Below, one piece after another: positions 43,915-47,688 of a stretch of DNA of 47,688 nucleotides. The notes beneath the pieces were generated by a model, which saw only the letters and a list, made by a program, of their open reading frames with translations, searched no databases and was not told the origin of the DNA. Location: the NCBI GenBank assembly GCA_030654075.1, contig JAURYB010000065.1, forward strand, positions 1 through 47,688. The letters run 5' to 3'. Numbering within the stretch: the stretch's first letter is position 1; every line of letters begins with the position of its first letter. This DNA is from Bacteroidales bacterium. GTDB lineage: Bacteria > Bacteroidota > Bacteroidia > Bacteroidales > UBA4417. A program made the translations under genes and the position numbers.

Positions 43915-45453
43915 ATGCCTATACTTGGATCAATTATTAAAAGCGCGATTGAATTCAGGAGCAGAATTCCTATAGAAAATCTAAAAACCCAGGATGCTTA
44001 TAAAATACAGATCCGGACGCTGAAGAAATTACTGAGGCAAGCTCAGCTTACTTCCTTTGGCGAGGAATATGGTTTTCAGGATGTGCTGCGGCAGCGTAAC
44101 CCTCTGGATTTGTTTAAACAGCGTGTACCTCTTTTTGATTACGATAGTATGCACCGCAAATGGTGGTATCGCACCCTAAATGGCGAAGCGTATGTAAGCT
44201 GGCCGGGACAGGTAAAGTATTTTGCGCTCAGCTCAGGAACTTCGGGTGCTTCGAGTAAATATTTGCCTATCACGCGCGATATGCTGAAGGCGATACAAAA
44301 AACAGGTACCAGCCAGGTGTGGTCGCTTGCCAAATACGATTTCCCGCCCGAATTTTATTCGAAAGGTATATTAATGCTGGGTGGCAGTACGCAGCTGCAG
44401 TTTAACGGAACCTATTATGAAGGTGACTTGTCAGGCATAACAGCCGGAAACATTCCTTTCTGGTTTCAGCATTTTTACAAACCTGGCAACCGTATTTCGA
44501 AAGAGAGTAACTGGACCACCAAGCTCGATGAAATAGTAAAAAAAGCACCTCAGTGGGATATCGGTGTTATTACCGGCGTTCCTGCCTGGATTCAGATATT
44601 ACTTGAACGGATTATCGAAACCTACAATCTGAATACCATTCATGATATGTGGCCAAACCTCAATATTTATGTTCATGGAGGTGTTTCGTTTGCGCCGTAT
44701 CTGAAAGGATTCGAGAAATTACTTGCGCGTCCGCTTACATATATTGAAACGTACCTGGCTTCGGAGGGATTTATAGCTTACGAAAGCCGTCCCAACAGCG
44801 GTGCTATGCAATTAGTGCTCGACAATGGTATTTTCTATGAATTTGTACCCTTCAACGAAACGAATTTCGATGAAGATGGAAACCTGAAACCGGACGCCAC
44901 CGTACTTGATATCAGGGAAGTGGAAGAAGATAAAGATTATGGATTGCTGATTACAACCTGTGCGGGTGCCTGGCGTTACCTTATAGGTGACACGATACGG
45001 TTTACTTCCAAAGCATTAAGTGAAATTGTGATTACAGGCCGTACGAAGCAATTCCTGAGCCTGTGCGGCGAACATATTTCACAGGAAAACCTGAACCATG
45101 CGGTGGAGATGCTTTCAAAGGAATTAAATATCACCATCCGCGAGTTCACCGTGGCCGGAGTGAAACATGAAAAAGGAATGTTTGCCCATAAATGGTACCT
45201 TGGCTGCGATTCGCCCCTTGATGCTGTTACTGCGGCTCAGATGCTGGACGAAAATCTGAAAATACTCAACGACGATTACCGTACCGAACGTATGCATGCT
45301 ATACGTGAAGTTACTGCCGATGTAATGGAGCCATCCGTTTTTTATGAATGGATGAAAATGAACGGGAAAGAAGGCGGACAGCATAAATTTCCGCGGGTTC
45401 TTAAAAATGCAAAACTCGATAGCTGGACGGAATTCCTGAAAAATAGAAAATAG
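43915..45453 (+). CDS. GH3/auxin-responsive-promoter family protein (acyl-adenylating)
   Basis: This 512-residue protein belongs to the family named after plant GH3 enzymes, members of the ANL adenylating superfamily that activate a carboxylic acid with ATP and join it to an amino acid. The ATP-binding loop is FALSSGTSGASSKYLP (about 100-115). YLASEGFIAYE, CAGAWRYLIGDTIRFT and GRTKQFLSLCGEHIS are the other conserved segments, the last with the C-terminal subdomain. Bacteroidota carry this family without auxin signalling; the true substrate is unknown. The last codons and the stop (NRK, TAG) fall inside an AAATAGAAAATAG repeat, so the original C-terminus may have been altered. Confidence 0.9.
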   Translation: MPILGSIIKSAIEFRSRIPIENLKTQDAYKIQIRTLKKLLRQAQLTSFGEEYGFQDVLRQRNPLDLFKQRVPLFDYDSMHRKWWYRTLNGEAYVSWPGQVKYFALSSGTSGASSKYLPITRDMLKAIQKTGTSQVWSLAKYDFPPEFYSKGILMLGGSTQLQFNGTYYEGDLSGITAGNIPFWFQHFYKPGNRISKESNWTTKLDEIVKKAPQWDIGVITGVPAWIQILLERIIETYNLNTIHDMWPNLNIYVHGGVSFAPYLKGFEKLLARPLTYIETYLASEGFIAYESRPNSGAMQLVLDNGIFYEFVPFNETNFDEDGNLKPDATVLDIREVEEDKDYGLLITTCAGAWRYLIGDTIRFTSKALSEIVITGRTKQFLSLCGEHISQENLNHAVEMLSKELNITIREFTVAGVKHEKGMFAHKWYLGCDSPLDAVTAAQMLDENLKILNDDYRTERMHAIREVTADVMEPSVFYEWMKMNGKEGGQHKFPRVLKNAKLDSWTEFLKNRK

Positions 45454-45536
45454 TTCCCTTCGGCTTCGCTCAGGGTAAAAAATAGAAAATAGAAAATAGT
45501 TCGCTTCGGCAGGCTTAGTGTTAAAATGGAAAATAG
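45440..45536. repeat. AAATAGAAAATAG repeats overlapping the end of the GH3-type gene
   Basis: Two runs of AAATAGAAAATAG (45440-45454 and 45478-45499) are separated by CCCTTCGGCTTCGCTCAGGG, a partly self-complementary word (45457-45475), with a variant copy after 45500. The first run contains the stop codon of the upstream gene. The rest of the gap to 45656 includes CCCTAATCCCTAACTCCCAA words just before the next start. Confidence 0.6.
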
Positions 45537-45656
45537 GTAACAGGTGCATAAATCACTTCGTTACCGCTAATTAAAACCTGATCAATTACACAAACTTCAA
45601 CAACCACTCCTTACCTCTGACTTCAACCCCTAATCCCTAACTCCCAATCCCTAATA

Positions 45657-46280
45657 ATGCATCCCTTTATACAAGGCATCATTCTCGGATTAACATTGTC
45701 GGCCTTACTGGGTCCGGCTTTGTTTACGTTGCTGCAAACCAGCATACACCGGGGTTGGAGATCAGGCACATTCCTGGCATTTGGAATTTTTCTGAGTGAC
45801 GTGAGTGTGGTTTACCTGGCTTTATTAGGCGCTTTGCAACTGATTAACCAGAAGAACAATTATATAATTGTAGGTGTTATCGGAGGTTCTATCCTGATTG
45901 GATTTGGGATTTATACTTTTCTGCATAAAATTCATATTGATGATAACAGCAACGGTGTTGAAGTTCGTGTTCCGGGTCCGATAACCTATATTTTGAAGGG
46001 ATTCTTTCTTAATATCATGAATCCGTTTGTATGGTTTTTCTGGATCTCGGCTATGGTGGGTGTTAGTGCTACTTTAGAAGGTGACAAGCATGCCATAATG
46101 ACTTTTTTTATCGGCACACTTATGACGGTGTTTGGAGCCGATGTTTTAAAAGTATTTATTGCCCATAAGATTAAAGATCACCTCAATGTGAATATCCTGG
46201 TGCGGGTGAATCATTTTGTAGGGCTCTTTCTTATCGGTTTTGGGTTGTTTTTAATTGTGCGGGTATTTTTTAAGTTTTAG
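45657..46280 (+). CDS. LysE/RhtB-family exporter
   Basis: This 207-residue inner-membrane protein has about six hydrophobic segments. GIILGLTLSALLGPALFTLLQTSIHRGWRSGTF is split across the usual first two helices; the LGPALF segment and following amphipathic stretch are typical of LysE-type translocators, which export amino acids or small solutes. LNIMNPFVWFFW is the family's conserved Asn-Pro segment in the middle. Substrate cannot be predicted. It is 200 bases after the GH3-type gene, in repeats, so linkage to it is uncertain; both on the same strand. Confidence 0.88.
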   Translation: MHPFIQGIILGLTLSALLGPALFTLLQTSIHRGWRSGTFLAFGIFLSDVSVVYLALLGALQLINQKNNYIIVGVIGGSILIGFGIYTFLHKIHIDDNSNGVEVRVPGPITYILKGFFLNIMNPFVWFFWISAMVGVSATLEGDKHAIMTFFIGTLMTVFGADVLKVFIAHKIKDHLNVNILVRVNHFVGLFLIGFGLFLIVRVFFKF

Positions 46281-46374
46281 GTATATTCCTCTTTTAAACT
46301 CCTTTTCTGAAAAACAAAGTTGACACTTCTTGTCTTTAGCCAGGATCAGGTTCCTGTTATCAGGGTCAACGCAT

Positions 46375-47475
46375 TTAAATTTTAAGAATTTTCAATAGGA
46401 AGTTGTTATCCCAACCAGCTTTAAGTCTTTTTGTCCTTAGGCTCAGCTTATTTGAATCTTCCTGTTTTAATAGGTTCAAGACGATTTTTCTGATGACGGC
46501 AAAATTTTGTGCGGAGTGTTTTTCGCGTTTTCTTTGTTCATCTTCTCTGAAGGTCATATCCAGAGTCCAATGCAAACTGTTCTCGATGCCCCAGTGAAAA
46601 CGTATGTATTTATTGAAATCCTGGGCATTGCCTGGAAAACTGCAGATATACTGTCGTATCTCGGTAGTTTTCTTGTCGTGGATTTCTCGTGTAGCAGTGA
46701 TCTGAACCACCGACTGGAGCCCTTTCCATTCTTCCAAATCTTCAAGCAATTGAATTTGCTGGTACACTTTGCAATTTCTGGTTTCAATTCTTCCGTGTCC
46801 TTTTTCAACCACTTCATTCTCTGAATCCGGCCTCATGCGCTTACACAAGCTCTCGACATCTTCTTTCAGATAGCCTTGGTTGCCTTTTAATGCCAGAATA
46901 TAATTGGCATTGCTGTTAATAATGGTTGCAGCAATGTCCTTTTGTGTACCCATGGCATCAATGGTAATAATACTCCCTTTTATATCAAGCATTTCGAGTA
47001 ATTCAGGAATAGCTGTAATTTCATTCGATTTGCCATCAACTTTTCGTTGCCCTAGCACAAGCTGGTTGCCATTGGACCATGCACTTACTATGTGTATGGG
47101 TGATTTCTTGTGGAAGCTGTCTTTTGAGCCGCAAACGGTTTTTCCATCAATAGATATAACATCATTGGGTATAGTCTTGTCCCTGAGGGTGTCAGTCCAG
47201 CTTATAAATACAGCCTCAAACTTATCAGGCTTGAGAATTGAAAACACCCGGTTAATGGTATCATGAGATGGAATGCCATTGGGAAGAAAAAGTACCTTTT
47301 TCAAAAAATCAAGCCGCGCTTTCCCAAACTCTTCTATTGAATCCCAGGACTCGGCTCCACATATGACAGCCAGTATGCTTAAAACAATGATGTCGGTTAA
47401 ATTATGCTTCTTATTCCTGTTAAGCCTCGGATCGGGCAGTTGCGAAAAATGATCATATAAACTTGTTCTTATCAT
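46375..47475 (-). CDS. ISAs1-family DDE transposase
   Basis: This 366-residue transposase catalyses cut-and-paste-type movement of its own element. The three acidic residues of the DDE fold can be placed: Asp in VISIDGKTV (about 108), Asp in IITIDAMGTQ (about 173) and Glu in HWGIENSLHW (about 295), the last in the family's HWxIEN motif. SHDTINRVF and LKGNQGYLKED are further conserved segments, and it begins with YDHFSQLPDPR, typical of this family. It appears full-length and unbroken. The 212 bases upstream up to the right end contain the direct repeat TTGTTAATAACC (47580-47591, 47641-47652). Confidence 0.95.
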   Translation of the reverse strand: MIRTSLYDHFSQLPDPRLNRNKKHNLTDIIVLSILAVICGAESWDSIEEFGKARLDFLKKVLFLPNGIPSHDTINRVFSILKPDKFEAVFISWTDTLRDKTIPNDVISIDGKTVCGSKDSFHKKSPIHIVSAWSNGNQLVLGQRKVDGKSNEITAIPELLEMLDIKGSIITIDAMGTQKDIAATIINSNANYILALKGNQGYLKEDVESLCKRMRPDSENEVVEKGHGRIETRNCKVYQQIQLLEDLEEWKGLQSVVQITATREIHDKKTTEIRQYICSFPGNAQDFNKYIRFHWGIENSLHWTLDMTFREDEQRKREKHSAQNFAVIRKIVLNLLKQEDSNKLSLRTKRLKAGWDNNFLLKILKI

Positions 47476-47579
47476 GGTGTTGGAGTTTTTGGTTCCAACA
47501 AAAATTCAACAATTTTTTCACACAATTAGCATGGACATCCTATTATTAATCAACAGATTTGCAACAATATAGAGCTCAA

Positions 47580-47652
47580 TTGTTAATAACCTTGTATTTG
47601 GACACCAAACCGACGATTACGATTAATCCCCGTAGTAAATTTGTTAATAACC
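47580..47652. repeat. Direct repeat TTGTTAATAACC near the right end of the IS
   Basis: Exact 12-base copies at 47580-47591 and 47641-47652, 61 bases apart and inside the element ahead of its right inverted repeat. They could be transposase or host-factor binding sites. Confidence 0.5.
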
Positions 47653-47688
47653 CACATGTTTTACAATTTCTTCATGCGTTAACCCTGT

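Larger units (their letters stand above)
46361..47687 (-). mobile_element. Complete ISAs1-family insertion sequence
   Basis: The element is 1327 bases, normal for ISAs1. Its ends are CAGGGTCAACGCAT (46361-46374) and, inverted, CAGGGTTAACGCAT (47687-47674), equal at 13 of 14 positions. One transposase gene fills it, and its stop codon begins at the edge of the left repeat. Only one flanking base remains on the right, so a target duplication cannot be tested. Confidence 0.88.

Noticed and set aside
45124..45549. 141-codon minus-strand frame with PERSRREL-like residues
   Set aside because: It runs antisense through the end of the GH3-type gene and the AAATAG repeat; the PERSRR string is a translated intergenic repeat word.

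Overview
The window comes from a member of the Bacteroidota, most likely a free-living, polysaccharide-degrading Bacteroidales/Marinilabiliales-type or similar bacterium. The evidence is a SusC/SusD pair with an adjacent hybrid two-component regulator, two proteins with type IX secretion (T9SS) C-terminal sorting domains, several exact matches to the Bacteroidota -7 promoter box TAnnTTTG, and an almost complete absence of Shine-Dalgarno sequences. The assignment below phylum level is inference. Both ends lie in insertion sequences: the first 95 bases are the start of an IS1634-type transposase, and the last 1.3 kb is a complete ISAs1-family element whose right end falls one base before the window stops. 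The window therefore probably matches an assembly contig broken at repeats.

Bases 351-17262 are a polysaccharide utilisation locus (PUL). Reading leftwards from 12842 it has susC, susD, a GH43 lipoprotein, a second GH43 with a beta-propeller stub at its N-terminus, a seven-repeat FG-GAP propeller protein with a T9SS tail, a clear terminator, a third GH43 with a twin-arginine-like anchor, and a TIM-barrel glycosidase fused to a mutarotase. The divergent regulator (13222-17262) faces away, and two 16-bp direct repeats lie between it and susC. The two endo-arabinanase-like GH43s point to an arabinan or another arabinose-containing glycan as substrate (inference).

Bases 17486-24201 hold a leucine/branched acyl-CoA breakdown cluster on the minus strand: both methylcrotonyl-CoA carboxylase subunits, a methylglutaconyl-CoA hydratase, a TMEM175-like potassium channel and a short-chain-type acyl-CoA dehydrogenase. 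An oligopeptidase B-like lipoprotein, a T9SS-sorted GH16 enzyme and tryptophanyl-tRNA synthetase follow.

Bases 29150-30388 hold the most unusual unit: a single ATPase gene bracketed by two near-identical palindromes, the first of which covers the predicted -33 promoter element. After it come a coupled pair of DUF3857/transglutaminase-like proteins (one intact, one with a broken triad), hflX, a GT9 heptosyltransferase-like gene, an AsmA-like protein, a sensor kinase, hemW, a GH3/auxin-family protein and a LysE-type exporter. The spaces between these housekeeping genes are rich in short word-like repeats, often arranged as inverted pairs, plus a MITE-like element beside a gene remnant. No tRNA, rRNA or CRISPR array was seen.
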